Origin: Adiantum capillus-veneris
Taxonomy: Eukaryota; Streptophyta; Polypodiopsida; Polypodiales; Pteridaceae
Assembly: GCA_014529385.2 (NCBI GenBank)
Contig: CM043943.1
Location: 104,504,355-104,568,354 of the forward strand
Length of the DNA: 64,000 bases
Reading direction: 5' to 3'
In this document: piece by piece, positions 47,899 through 60,161 of the stretch
How positions within the stretch are numbered: the first letter of the stretch is position 1
Layout of the letters: the number at the start of each line of letters is the position of its first letter
Notes under the pieces: model-generated
Told to the model about the DNA's origin: nothing
Seen by the model: only the letters and a program-made list of their open reading frames with translations
Databases searched by the model: none
Translations under genes and position numbers: made by a program

Positions 47899-49752
47899 AT
47901 AGAAACTCAAAATCTTACCCTAAGATTTTCCAAGACGCCAAGTTTTCCTAGCTTCATTAATTTAATTTTCTAGGATAAAAGCCTTTTTAGTGCTATATAT
48001 AGTCATTTTAGGTATGATATATTTATCATGGGTTTTTAATACCTTGATTTAGTCCTAGAAATCTATCAAGTAATTTTTTAAGCTAGATTGCTAATATCCC
48101 CTTTTAATTTAGGGACAAAATTAGAAATGTTTTGACATAATAGCTATGTTAAGTAAAAATTTGATCAAGATAATTTTTTTCACAAATTTTTAACAATGGG
48201 TTGCAACTCTGGAAATTACCTTATAATTTTTAGAGTCAATTTACAATTTTTCCATTTTAATTGAGGTTAAAAATGATAATTTTAGATATAGTGATTATCT
48301 AAACTAATTATTTGGTCAATATATTTTTATTACAAGTTTTAATAGGTTTTCTTCAGCTCTAAAAATAATCTTATGAGTTTTTAAGTTGAGCTACTAATTA
48401 TCCCTTTTAATTTTCCACTAGATACAGAGAATTTTTTGTATAATAATTATTAAAACTAAATATCAAATTAAAATATTTTTATCATAGCTTTCTAGCAATG
48501 TATTCTAATTTTTTTATTTGATTTTTTATTAAAAATAGAGAATTTTGGTTCTAATAATTATCAACACTATATAAATAATTTTGAGATAATTACCACCACT
48601 TATTAATACTGTAAAGATTCTTTGATAATTACCTCATGTTAGATTATATTTCTAAATTTTCCACTGAGTGTTGGATTAAAAATAGATATTTCTTACTCTA
48701 ATAAAAAGCAAAATTAGGAAGATAACTTTCATATAATTTCCATGTCTTTCTAATAGTGTGTGGAAGCTTTTCTAAAATTTTCATAACTATCTAAAATAAT
48801 TTAGTGTGCTTTCTCTTAATTAAGATCAAAATTAAGTAATTTAAACCTTATTATATTCTAATAATAAGTATATCAATGTTCTTACTCAATAATTTAGTGT
48901 GTTTTCTCTTAATTAAGATCAAAATTAAGTAATTTTAGCCTTATTATATTCTAAAAATAAGTGCATTAATGTTCTTACTCAATATATTGAAATCAAAATT
49001 TAAATATACATAACAAAGTTAATTATTAATAGAGAGATGTTTAATATTTTCTGATTACTAATATAATTATAAAAAGTAAACCTAGATTAACTTTTCTTTC
49101 ACTAATCTATAGGGATTAGGATTATTTACCTCAATTAATCACTTAAATTTTTGCTCTCTCAGTGATTTTTTAGAAGGCTCTTTCAAAGCTAAAGAAATTC
49201 TACCAGGGTCTTCGAGTCTTAGAAAAATTGTGAATAGTAGGGAGCTATTTATAGCGTTTTGTCAAGCAGAGTCTATGCTTAAGTACCCCAACTTCCCAAG
49301 CAGTCCCCTAGCTTCCCCAAGAGTCCCCTACTACTAATTTAGACCCTAGAAGATCCAAAATATATCCCCTAGCACCTCCCAGCTTGATTTTCTATTATAC
49401 TAACTTTAGTTTCATTTTACTGCTTTAACTGGAAATATCATGTCCATGTGATAAAATATCTGGTAGGCCATGTGATTTAATATATTTTAGCCCATGTGAT
49501 ATGATATATGTCAAAGCTTCCAATTACTTAATTTATTAAAGTGATCGTAATTATGGTAAAGATTCAGGGGTAAGTTTCTATCCGCCAAATTTGGTTTAGA
49601 AAATTTTTGGCTTACGTAAAGATGTGCTTAAGATTTCCAAAATACCAATTTCAATTATTTTTAGGTGAAGGTTTTACTCATTTTTATGTCTAATCTTCTC
49701 AATTAAAAATTAGGATTTTATTTTTTTATTTTAGAAAGGTGAAAACCTTACA

Positions 49753-51112
49753 ATCACCCCAAACTTAAGAATTTGAGATGTCCTCATCTCAACCAAAGTT
49801 AGGGAATTCTTTACAAAGGGAAACATTAGCTTCCCATGTAGCATCTTTAATGGGATCATTTTTCCATATGACTAGATACTCCCTGATTGCTTTGTTTTTT
49901 ATGGTACTTTATCTTTCCTCAAGAATACCATCGGTTTAAAAATCCACAACTCCTTACTTTGGCATTAGTAACTATTCACTACTCTTTTTATCCAAGAAAC
50001 TCTTGGTGTTGATCCCATCTTAAAAACCTTTACAAACCAAGTGTATCAACTCAAAAAATAGGCCCATTGAGGCAAAAGAAATCTAGCATAGCTTGATTCT
50101 CTTGGACATATCCTATTGCCAGAAAGTAGCCATCCATAGCATCAAGCCATCCTTCATCACACTCTAAGTTGGGTCATTCTCCCTTGAAAGTGGGAATTTG
50201 GACTTGTTTTAATAATAATTTCTTTTCTTATGTAAGTGTGTAAAGGCTATTCATGCGAGTATTACCTTGATATTAGATAGTGAAGTTTAGTCTTAAATGA
50301 AGATCTACTTTATTTATTCTTTCAAACTTATCTCTTACTCAAAAAAATTGCACTTAAATGAATACAATGGCCAAGCAGTAGACAAAACAACTTTATTCAA
50401 AGTGACATAAAATACCCATGGAAACTATAGTATATACAAGAGTTGATACAATCCATTAAGATCCTGCTATGTACAATAGTAACAACAATCCTATACTAGA
50501 ATTTTGTGAACTATGGGTGGTTCAGACATAGGATCAAAAAATTACAACATCTTTTGGCCCTAAAACTTGGGCCTACACCCATGGATCTAGTCCTATCTCG
50601 GTATATAACTTTAGACACCTGATCAAACACCCATTAATTTTGAGATATTTGTATCCTATCTACTGTGATGGTTACATCTAGCCTCTCAGTGCCCATGAAG
50701 AAGTAGATTTCAATGACCCGGAGTGCTTTAGCCCACCTGAGTCTCCTCAAGTTCTTTGTAAGGCCTCTTAGCTCTCCCGCATCAATGAGGAAGATCCCAC
50801 CAGATATTGACTAGTTTATTTTCCATGTGGGAGGAGAAAAAATTATATCTAACAGTTTCATTACATTTTTTTGCATTGAATAGCTTCAAAATGTGCATGC
50901 ACCCTCAAACATGATGTTGAAAATCATGAACCTGTGGGTGGTAGGTCTAATGGATATCTTCCCACATGGATGGGAAAATTATCTCTCTTTATTTTTCTTT
51001 TTCTTTTTATTCCTTTCTAATATAAATTACCAATATACTTCACAATTCACATCTCATGTAATCAAACTCTTCCTAGGTGCAAGATTCTTAATAACCATGC
51101 TCTGATACCAAG
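49753..51112 (-). pseudogene. Internal remnant of the chromovirus: gag trace and chromodomain
   Basis: Near 49,960-49,790 the minus strand reads NKAIREYLVIWKNDPIKDATWEANVSLCKEFPNF, which fits a chromodomain (YLVKWK...DATWE) at the integrase C-terminus. Near 50,200-50,050, traces such as MKDGLMLWMATFW resemble the gag capsid start of chromoviruses. The rest has no coding signal. It is broken and much reduced. Confidence 0.65.
51098..51110 (-). promoter_or_regulatory. Primer binding site of the chromovirus remnant
   Basis: The minus strand reads TGGTATCAGAGCA two bases inside the right LTR, an exact match to the common initiator Met-tRNA site. Confidence 0.88.
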
Positions 51113-53497
51113 TGAGAGGTCCCAATCCACAGACTCAAGTCATGATGGGATCCTTGCAGGTCTTTAGGCCTAATAAAAAATCAAAGTCTAAGAAAAATCC
51201 AGGGAAGAGGCCCTTATCATTGGCTATTTCTTGAGTCTATAGCCTTAGAAAAAGGATCTAGTCCTCTCTTGCAAATCAAATTAGGATAAAATCTAAAAGA
51301 TTTAAAACTTTTTTGGCCCTATAACCTCCACAAATGGGCTAAGGAGTCCTCTTTCATCACTCTTTTTCCCTCTATGTAAGTGAGAGAACAATCATTGGTA
51401 GACTCCACTTCTATTGAAGAAGTTTATTAGACATTAATTCGGCAGGGAAGGATGGATAGTTATCTGACTAATTGGGTCTACCCATCCATGATCAACAACC
51501 TTATTTGATCCCCACTTACCACCCTACACTCACACATGATTCTTTATATTGAAACTCAAAATCTTACACTAAGATTTTCCAAGATGCCTTTTTCCTAACT
51601 TCATTTATTCAAACTTTTCAAAATTTAGGCCTGTTTATTGGATTATAGTATTATAAGTAATCCTTTTAGGTATGAGATATTTATTGTGGGTTTCTAATAC
51701 CTTGACTTACTCTTAAAATTTATTAAGTAATTTTTTTAGGTATATTACTAATTTTTCCTTTTAATTAAGGGCCAAAATTAGACTTTTTTGTCATAATAAC
51801 TATCTAAATTAAACATTTGATCAATAATTTTCTTTCATAGCTTTTCAATAGTGGATCTTAACATTAGCTTTTCAATAGTGGATCTTAACTTTAATTTTTT
51901 CTTTTTTAATTTAGATATAATAATTATCTAAAATATTTATCTGGTTAACATATTTTTATCACCAATTATTATTAATTTTTCAAGTATCAAAATTATCCCA
52001 TAAGTTTCTAAGCTCATTTAATAATTATCTTTTTTAATTTTCCACTAAAGACAGAGACTTTTTGGCATAGTAATCAGTAAAACTAAATATCCAATTAGAA
52101 TACTTTTTTCACAACTTTCTAACACTATATTAAAGCTATAAAAATTATCCCATAAATTTCTAAGTAAATTTTACTAGTTATCGTATTTGATTTTCTACTA
52201 AAAATAGAGAATTCTAGGTGTAGTTATTAGTAAAACTAAATATCTAGTTAGAATATTTTTATCACGGCTTTCTAATAGTGTATCATAACTTTTAGAATTA
52301 TTCCTTAAATTTCTAAGCTACTTTAAGCTTTCTAAAAATATACTCTAACTCCAAAAATTATCATACAATTTTTTGAATAATTTTTACTAGTTTTCTTCTT
52401 TTATCTTTTGTCAAAATAGAGATTTTGTCAAAACTATATATATATTTTGAGATGACTACCATGGTTGGTTCACAGTGTCAAAACTATATATATATTTTGA
52501 GATGACTACCATGGTTGGTTCACAGTGTAAAACTTCTCTAACAATTACCTCATGATTTGTTAGATTATATTTCTAAATTTTCCACTAAATATAAGCTAAA
52601 AAATAGATAATTCTTACACTAATAATTCACAAAATTGGGAAATTCAATTTTGACATAATTTCGATAGCTTTCTACCATTGTGTGGAAGCTTTGAAATTTT
52701 TTCATAATTATCTAAATAATTTAGTATATTTCCTCTTAATTAAGGCCAGATTAAGTCATTTCAGTCTTAATATATTCTAATTATTAGGTAGATTATTGTT
52801 CTTATTAAAATAAACTATAATCAATAATTTAAATATGTATAATGAAGTTAATTATCAATAGAGAGAAGCTTAATAGATTCTAATTACTATTATAAATATA
52901 AAAATAAACCTAAATTTATTGGCCTTTCACTAATCTACAGGGATTAGGGTTAATTACCTTGATTAATCACTTAGTGTTTTCTCTCTATTGATTTTTTAGA
53001 AGACTCTCTCTCAAATAGAGAGATTTTGTCAGGGTCTCCGAGTCTGAGGAAAATTGTGAAGATTAGGGGCCTATTTATAGCTTTCTGGCAAGCAGGGGTT
53101 GTGCTTAAGCACCCCCAGCTTCCCTAGGCACCCCTCTACTGCTAATTCAGCCCCTAGAAGGTCCAAAATATCTCCCCTACTACCTCCCCCTCTCGATCCT
53201 CTAGTATGCTAACTTTAGTTTCGTTTTACTACGTTAACAAGAAATATCTGGCCCATGTGATAAAATATATACTCGGCCATGTGATTTAATATCTTTGAGC
53301 CCACATTATATAATATCTTTTAACCCACGTGATATAATATTTGCCAAATTTTTCAAAAAAAAATATTAAAGTGATTGTGAGAACTTCTGGTAAAGATTCA
53401 GGGTTAGTTTCTATCTAAATTTGATTCAGAAAATTTCTAACCAAAGTAAGACTATGCTTAAGATTTCAAAAATACTAATTTCAACTATTGTAGGTGA
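51113..53497 (-). repeat. 5' LTR of the chromovirus remnant (about 2.4 kb, outer end lost)
   Basis: Homologous to the left LTR from its inner end to about 53,497, where similarity stops about 75 bases short of the expected outer end. It carries private tandem duplications at 51,840-51,890 and 52,426-52,528. Confidence 0.75.
52426..52528. repeat. Perfect tandem duplication, period 50
   Basis: 52,426-52,475 is repeated exactly at 52,476-52,525. The other LTR has a single diverged counterpart near 48,570-48,610, so the duplication arose after insertion. Confidence 0.92.
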
Positions 53498-53550
53498 AGG
53501 TCCAAAAGGATGATACGATTTATGTCAAGAGCTGAGGCCAAAAGCAAAAT

Positions 53551-53551
53551 T

Positions 53552-53582
<31 letters not shown>

Positions 53583-53605
53583 CGCACGCGTGCATGCACA
53601 CACAC
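53551..53605. repeat. (TG)n(CG)n(CA)n alternating tract, Z-DNA prone
   Basis: 55 bases of strictly alternating pyrimidine-purine: about 12 TG units, then about 7 CG units, then CA/TG/CA units. Confidence 0.95.
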
Positions 53606-53885
53606 TCTTTCTCTCTTCTTCTTTATTCAATGGCGGAGAAGAGAACGCAAATACTACTCTTCTTCTCTCTCTCTGTTAAATCTCACGCTCTCTACCTCTT
53701 CTTTGCTGCTATTGGCCAATATAATGTATGTGTGTGTGTGTCTCTATATAAACTCACACATACTCAGGAAATATTTTTTGGTGAGTGTTTTTTGGAGAGC
53801 GTTTTTTTGAAATCCGACGAGCAGATTTCAAGAAGATTCTTTTCCTCTCTCCTCAACTTTATTCTCACTCCTAAGCCTCCGTTGG

Positions 53886-53886
<1 letters not shown>

Positions 53887-53924
<38 letters not shown>
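53887..53924. repeat. (CT)n microsatellite
   Basis: About 19 CT units. Confidence 0.95.
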
Positions 53925-53927
<3 letters not shown>

Positions 53928-54003
53928 TTTTCCAAGCAGGCTTGATTTAATATTCATTACTTTCTTACTGATGTGACACCTCAACAGTGTCATACCCTAT
54001 CGC

Positions 54004-54007
<4 letters not shown>

Positions 54008-54093
<86 letters not shown>
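54008..54093. repeat. (CT)n(CA)n compound microsatellite
   Basis: About 25 CT units followed directly by about 18 CA units. Confidence 0.97.
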
Positions 54094-54095
<2 letters not shown>

Positions 54096-54404
54096 GTAGA
54101 AGTATACACCTAAATTGATTTACATAATTATTAATGCTAACAAAAAGAGAGACAAAATGATTTATAAGCCAAGATAATCCAAAACGTCTTCACCAAAGGT
54201 CCAATTCCTACCCAATCCATATCAACTTCGCCAACTTCAGTACATGGCAAAAAATGTGTCACAAAATTGTACAATCATGGGACTTTACTCTAAGTTTGGA
54301 TATGTACGTTCATGGCTAAGAGCATTGTAGACATCTACTTTGCTTAACACGGGTTGATGTATGAACATGTTTTCATTTTGGCTCAATCCAAGCACTCTCA
54401 AGAA

Positions 54405-57400
54405 AATGAAGTACAAGTGCTTGCAAGCCAAATAAGATTTTTTATTGGCCTCCTATCGGTGAAATCAGGTCATGTGTAGCAGGGCTCATCCTTTATGTGC
54501 ACCTCATACACTCCCACATGTCCGTCTATTGCATGATGCTCAACCTTGAAGACTTCATATGCTTTGTCTACAATGCATTTCTCTTCGATCACCTTAGCCT
54601 TTAAACAAAGAGCCATACCAATTTTCTTAGTTTCCTCCTTGAAATGGAAGTCCAAAATTTGACTCTTACGCCATTTCTTAGTATTGAACCACTGCTACTT
54701 GCTTTTGTTGAAGTGAAAGAGGAATCACCTCCACCCCTAGGAGGAGTTCGCATTGTTGTTGCGCTCTCTTAATCTTTTCCAACTGTCTCTACTTGAAATC
54801 CTCCTTAAAGAAATATTTCAACTTCTTCATCGGTGAGATTTGTTCCTAGATCAACTGGCCAAATTGTTGGAGGAGAAGATGGCCTTGGTTCTATGTTATG
54901 ATCCACCTCATAGCAATGAATAACATGCCTAGGACAAAACCAGAACCACTGTCTGAGTAGCCCATTTGGATGTTTTCTATACCCCTCAAAGGATGGTGTA
55001 CGAGTACCTTTACTACATGCCACTATAGTTTGTCCACATCTTTTTCCACCACTGGGGGTGCCACTACATGTTACATGACTTCCTAGAGGGATTCTTCTAA
55101 TTGCCCACATAGCTTCATTGACCTTTTGTTCCAAAACACAAAACTTTGTCTTCTCTTTGAAATTTTCCCTACCATCTGCTACCCCTAAATCTTCCATGGA
55201 AATGATCTTCCTTGGCCTTCCGTGTGTTGTGCAGTCACGTGTTTTTGCATTGTACTCTAGTCTATGTGTGGATTCATCCTCAACATCAATCACAATCGAT
55301 GTCCCTCGCTTTTGCCAATAGTTTCTTTGTCTCCTTCAAGCAGGGTGCGAGCCTTATACATGGGTGTTCCAAATGTAGCCTCATTTACAACTCTTATCAC
55401 TTGTGTTGGACTAGAGGAAACTCTTTCCTTGAGTCTCTCTAGTAAAGGACCCTTTCCAATATTTTTACCTTGAGAATAAGAAATTGCCTTCATGCTGTGT
55501 AGTATTGCATTTGCTATATCCGAAGTACATGCGTCATACAATGAGATTTGTTTTTTTTTACCCTTCACCTGCAAGTCATATCCCATGCTTACTCTTGGCC
55601 AATTTGGTTCTTGGAGTGTTTGACCCATCAGCACTTCTCTCTACAGCTGTCATGATGCTCCCCCAATGTGCAATACACACCTCCCACCAACGCAACCAAG
55701 ATTCCATTGCAGGAATGTTTTTATCCATGCAATTTCCATTGTGCCACCATTGTCAAAGGAGAGAGACTCTGCTACAACTGCCTCTCTAGAGGGGACTAAA
55801 TGCCACTGTTTGCACATGTCTTTGTGAGTTTTTTTAGATGAAGAGACAACGTACTTTGTTGTGTGCCCTATCATGCTTTGTTTCCAGTGAAAAAGACAAG
55901 ATCGCTCTCAATGTTGTAGAACATTGTCTTTCCCACCATTGAACACGGTGCAAACTGCATTCTAATTGGCTTGAGCTTCATCGGCCATGAATCCGTGGAA
56001 ATGCGCTCTCTCACATCCATGCCCTCAATAACTTCATTTACGCACTGCCAAAAAAGAATTTGTGCTTCCATGTCTTCCTCTTTCATCTCACAAGTTGCAA
56101 TAGTGAGGAGATCTTGCATACTACAACATAAGACATTCATATTAGTATACATATTGTTGGTTGTTTCTTAAGATACATCAATCTTGAGGAATATGTGCCT
56201 ACAACAACAAACCTTGGATCATAAACGTGATATGCCATGGTCACCCAATCGCCACTAGGTGAGTGTGATCAAACTGCACCAAAACGTGTCAAAGATCTCT
56301 AGGTCCACTTGATCGCATTCAATTAACCAAATCCAATCGAGATGTCAGATCAAATATTATAGACATCTTAAACACAAAGCACCTCTGCTCTTCTGCTCCT
56401 TGCCCAGGAAACCTGCTTCTGTGAAAAAAATCATATGTGCAATCCCTTTTTAGCCGCAGCAAGGAGTCCACACCAAAGGTCTCCTTTGTTGGCCCACTTT
56501 TTATTACTGCCATATGGACCTTTGAAACTATATTACAGAGTTAAGTTACATTGCAATAATATGCACAAACAAGAGAAACAAGTAGTCATCCTAACCAATT
56601 GTCCTCCACTAAGGGACCCATTGCTTCAGCAACATTTAGAAGTTCTTGCTCACCAAGTACATGGCTAGAGCCCCCACTTGCATCAAAGTTGTTGTGACAA
56701 TTTCCTTTGCCACACATATTTGTACCTTTCATGTTCCTGCATGTCTATCTACACTGAGAAATCATGCAACCATTTCTTTGGTTTTATCGGTGAGCCCTGA
56801 CGTACCATCCCTCATGTCATGTTGGTGAATTCCTTGATGTACCATCAATCTGCTCATGCTTTCATTCCTTGGCATGACATAATATATGAAGCAATCAAAT
56901 GTATGCAAACAATTGGATGGTTGTCTGCAATAGTGGCAAGTAAGCTTTCCTCCATTTTTGTCACAAAACTTGCCCATGCAAGTTAATTTTAGCATACTGC
57001 CATAGAAATACGTTATGTTTGACTTCCCAAAATTAACCAACTTGGGACAGCTTTCATTGAGACACTTTAGGCCACCTACACACTGACTTTTGCGACACAC
57101 TTTAGGAAATACAATGTTTGAGGTTTGTGGTTTGGTCCAATGGTGTGGATCATACTTATGTTCCATAGCATCCATTGGATGAGCCTTTCCTAAGGTTGGT
57201 GGAAATTCAAACGCCATGTTTTCATTGTAGACCTTTGGTATTTCTAACACTTGTTTGGTTTCCACTATCTTTGAAAGAAGCTTTGTCAAGGTGTTGGGCT
57301 TCGTCATTGCATTAAAAAATGACAAAATACTATTTTTTCTCCTTATCTCGGTAGAGTTTTGCAGTGTTTGATCCCCAAAGAATTGTTCCTTGCTTGGACT

Positions 57401-57610
57401 AGTAAGGTCTATGTATGGAACATCCACCAAAGGAGCAGCCATGCTGCTTGAATTTGAGACTGTGTCATCTTCGACTACGAACTTTGTAGAGAGAGATTCA
57501 TCCACAACATAAAACTCCTCTCCCAAGTGATTGCTTGTTTTCTCTAGTGGCACTATTAGCTCTTCACTCCCAATCATGACAACTGCATGTAGAGCAGTGT
57601 GGAGCAACAT
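54405..57610 (-). pseudogene. MULE-type transposase, copy 2 (uninterrupted, decayed)
   Basis: Minus strand from 57,610. The N-terminal frame of 282 residues ends in a zinc domain (CVGGLKCLNESC...CMGKFC...LTCHYCRQ...MSRLMVHQGIHQHDM), with an HxGxHxH end like WRKY/FLYWCH-type fingers. The core at 56,280-55,850 shows AYHVYDP, then FHGFMADEAQAN (probable second catalytic Asp), then RSCLFHWKQSM, the MULE C-x2-H motif. 55,700 reads MESWLRWWE. 55,293-54,805 has a second Cys cluster (CSGTPSGGKRCG...CSKGTRTPSF...WFWFC) and WPVDLGTNLTDEEV. The SWIM finger lies at 54,482-54,405 (VYEVHIKDEPCYT, then PDF, then ACKHLYF). Frame changes occur between most blocks, and a TGA stands in place of the second SWIM Cys. 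Same order as copy 1 at 1,735-4,436. Terminal inverted repeats not found. Confidence 0.78.
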
Positions 57611-57873
57611 GCTCTTGTAGATATTTCACCACAAAAATAATCTTCCCATTGGTAAAGGGAAAAGATCTTTCAAAAGAAGGGAAGACTATAGTGCACAACA
57701 TGATAGTACAATTGAAAAAATCAGCACTATATTGAAAAAATGAGAGTGAAAGTGTTTAATTGTGTTTAGAAGAGTTAAGGATTTTTACATTAGTCCTAGT
57801 AGTTATTAGTTTTATTTAATATTTTTTGGAATCCGAATTGAATTAATTATTTAAAAATTGCATTCCCTCTCCT

Positions 57874-58488
<615 letters not shown>

Positions 58489-58827
58489 GCTGATTTGGGG
58501 GCTGGATAGGACACTGCCAACACTATCTATACTGACAATCAGAGCGCATTGGTAGCTGCGAGGAACCCAATTTTTCATGCTCGCACAAAGCACATTGAGG
58601 TGCATTACCGCTATGTCAAGGAGAGTCTCTAAGCAGGAGAGATTAGCTTAGCTTATGTGCCAACACAGGATACCTTGCAGATCTTTTCACAAAGGCATTG
58701 TCTTGTGAGAAGTTTGAAGATTTTTGCAAAGATTTGGGCTTACTCCCCTTTGTGGACTGATCATGTCCTCATGACATGGCACTTCCCTATACTCTATGTG
58801 CCATCTCTCGTTCACCGCATCACTCCC

Positions 58828-58837
58828 AGGGGGGATT
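58828..58837 (+). promoter_or_regulatory. Polypurine tract of the copia 3' end
   Basis: AGGGGGGATT directly before the LTR start TGTTACC. Confidence 0.8.
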
Positions 58838-59066
58838 TGTTACCATATACATGTGGTAGTGATATGTGTGAACACACTTAGGACCGCCGGGGAATTTTTT
58901 CCCTCGCTAGGAGGTTTTTTCCCCCGTGCATTGTATGTACGCCCATCACTCTAGGGCTATCCTATCTTTCCATTGCACACTAAGTAATACACTCTCTGTT
59001 GTGTGCCTTGAGCTTCCTTCGTATTCTCCAAGCGATGTGTGTTTTCCTGCAACACTAATTCCAACG
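58838..59066 (+). repeat. 3' LTR of the copia fragment (229 bp)
   Basis: Starts TGTTACCATA; ends near TAATTCCAAC. Aligns with 377-603 in inverse orientation. Confidence 0.82.
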
Positions 59067-59267
59067 CCTTCCTGACTACTACCTAGCCTCAAGGACCCTT
59101 CACTTAGTCCGTCCTACTAAACTAATGCTCCCGAGGTCCTTATCAAGTATCATTACTCTCAAGCAACATCTATGAGTAGAGATAACGTCAAAAAGTGTTT
59201 TACTCTAGCTGAAGCTAGAGGAAGTAATGAAAATTTTAGTGGTTTTTCTCTAGTCTAGGTTGCCTCG

Positions 59268-59285
59268 TCCCCGACAACCGTGCTA
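59268..59285 (-). promoter_or_regulatory. Primer binding site remnant of gypsy-3
   Basis: The minus strand reads TAGCACGGTTGTCGGGGA, matching the 3' half of the gypsy-1 site (GTCGGGGA) and diverged in the 5' half. It is a few bases inside the LTR end. Confidence 0.6.
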
Positions 59286-59288
59286 AAA

Positions 59289-60161
59289 TGCTGGTCGGTT
59301 GTTAAGCCTCACCATATTGATGCTTTCAAAGCGAGAACCACATACATAAAATGTCAATCCTTCGGACGTAGTTGACACGACTAGTGCATGGAGGCTACAA
59401 GAGATAGATATTCTCTTGGAAAAACCTTGCCCAAGTCTTGCCCAAGTGTTCTCTATCCTATCTTTCTCAAATAGTCATCTGTTACCAAAAACTAGTCAAT
59501 ACAGCTAGTCTGTCACATCACTTTTGAGATAGCTAGGAGTGTTCGAATGGGCCCAAACTTGCTACACCAATTTAGTAGGTCATATTAGACAAGGTGAAGC
59601 TTAGAAATGTCAATTTCAACATCTAGACAAAATCGCACCCTCCTATGCTTAAAAGTTGATTTAAAATGTATATTTGTGCAATATGAGCCAAAATAGCTTG
59701 TAGATGAGCACAACTAAAAACACAAAAATGATGCAACAAACTTGCATCAAATCGAAGAGCCTTCACCTGCAAGTCTGATGCACTTCACATAATGCCAATG
59801 TCGCAACCCACGAGGGAGAGAGAGACAAAAACAGATACAGGCAATGAACTCAACAGTCGTGTGGTCACTTTCATTATCCAAAAACTTACATCAAAAGTTA
59901 TTAAAATTGGTTTTTAAACCTTAGCCAAGGTTTAAGAAATGGATTCTTAGCTAATTTGGCTCAGTAATAAGGCTAGGGCTATAATTAATTACAACTTTGG
60001 AAGCCCCTGGCCCCTTTCCAATCTTTGGCACTCAATTGTGTTACAAAATAATTGGAATTTTATGAGATTTCTCATTAATAAATGAGGTTTTGATACAATA
60101 AGTGGGAATAAAAAATGATGATGATGTTCTTTTGAGGCTCTTGTTAGCTGAGCAACTAACA
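59289..60161 (-). repeat. LTR of gypsy-3 (about 870 bp)
   Basis: On the minus strand it begins TGTTAGTTGCTCAGC and ends near ACCAGCA. The length is close to gypsy-1 LTRs. CCTTGGCTAAGG is kept at 59,930-59,919, but the TATA box beside it is altered. Confidence 0.72.

Larger units (their letters stand above)
46316..49752 (-). repeat. 3' LTR of the chromovirus remnant (3.4 kb)
   Basis: On the minus strand it begins TGTAAGGTTTTCACC and ends near GGGACTTCGCA. It aligns with the right LTR in order but contains about 1.14 kb (46,756-47,898) with no counterpart there. It also carries its own tandem duplication of about 93 bases at 48,795-48,980. Confidence 0.75.
46316..53497 (-). mobile_element. Chromovirus (Ty3/gypsy) remnant with long LTRs
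   Basis: Two long direct repeats (46,316-49,752 and 51,113 to about 53,497) flank only about 1.36 kb of internal DNA. On the minus strand the right repeat is followed two bases later by the initiator Met-tRNA primer site, and a polypurine-like block precedes the left repeat. The internal DNA keeps a gag trace and the chromodomain end of integrase, so most of the coding region is absent. Long LTRs plus a chromodomain suggest the Tekay/Del-type lineage. The two LTRs differ a great deal, so the insertion is older than gypsy-1. It sits inside the copia-2 gag region. Confidence 0.75.
58497..59066 (+). mobile_element. Ty1/copia 3' end: RNase H tail and LTR
   Basis: Plus strand reads TIYTDNQSALVAARNPIFHARTKHIEVHYRYVKE, then ISLAYVPTQDT, the copia RNase H end. 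A polypurine tract and the 3' LTR follow. Upstream sequence is cut at the (CA)n end. The LTR is the same family as at 377-603. The piece is broken. Confidence 0.85.
59067..60161 (-). mobile_element. Third gypsy copy: LTR and start of leader (gypsy-3)
   Basis: Minus strand: LTR (60,161 down to 59,289), a primer-site remnant, and about 200 bases of leader to 59,067, where the copia LTR begins. The LTR shares several blocks with gypsy-1: ACTAGTGCAT(A/G)GAGGCTACAAGAG, TTAGCCAAGG and TTATCCAAAAACTT. It is clearly more distant from gypsy-1 than that element's own LTRs are from each other. Confidence 0.75.
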
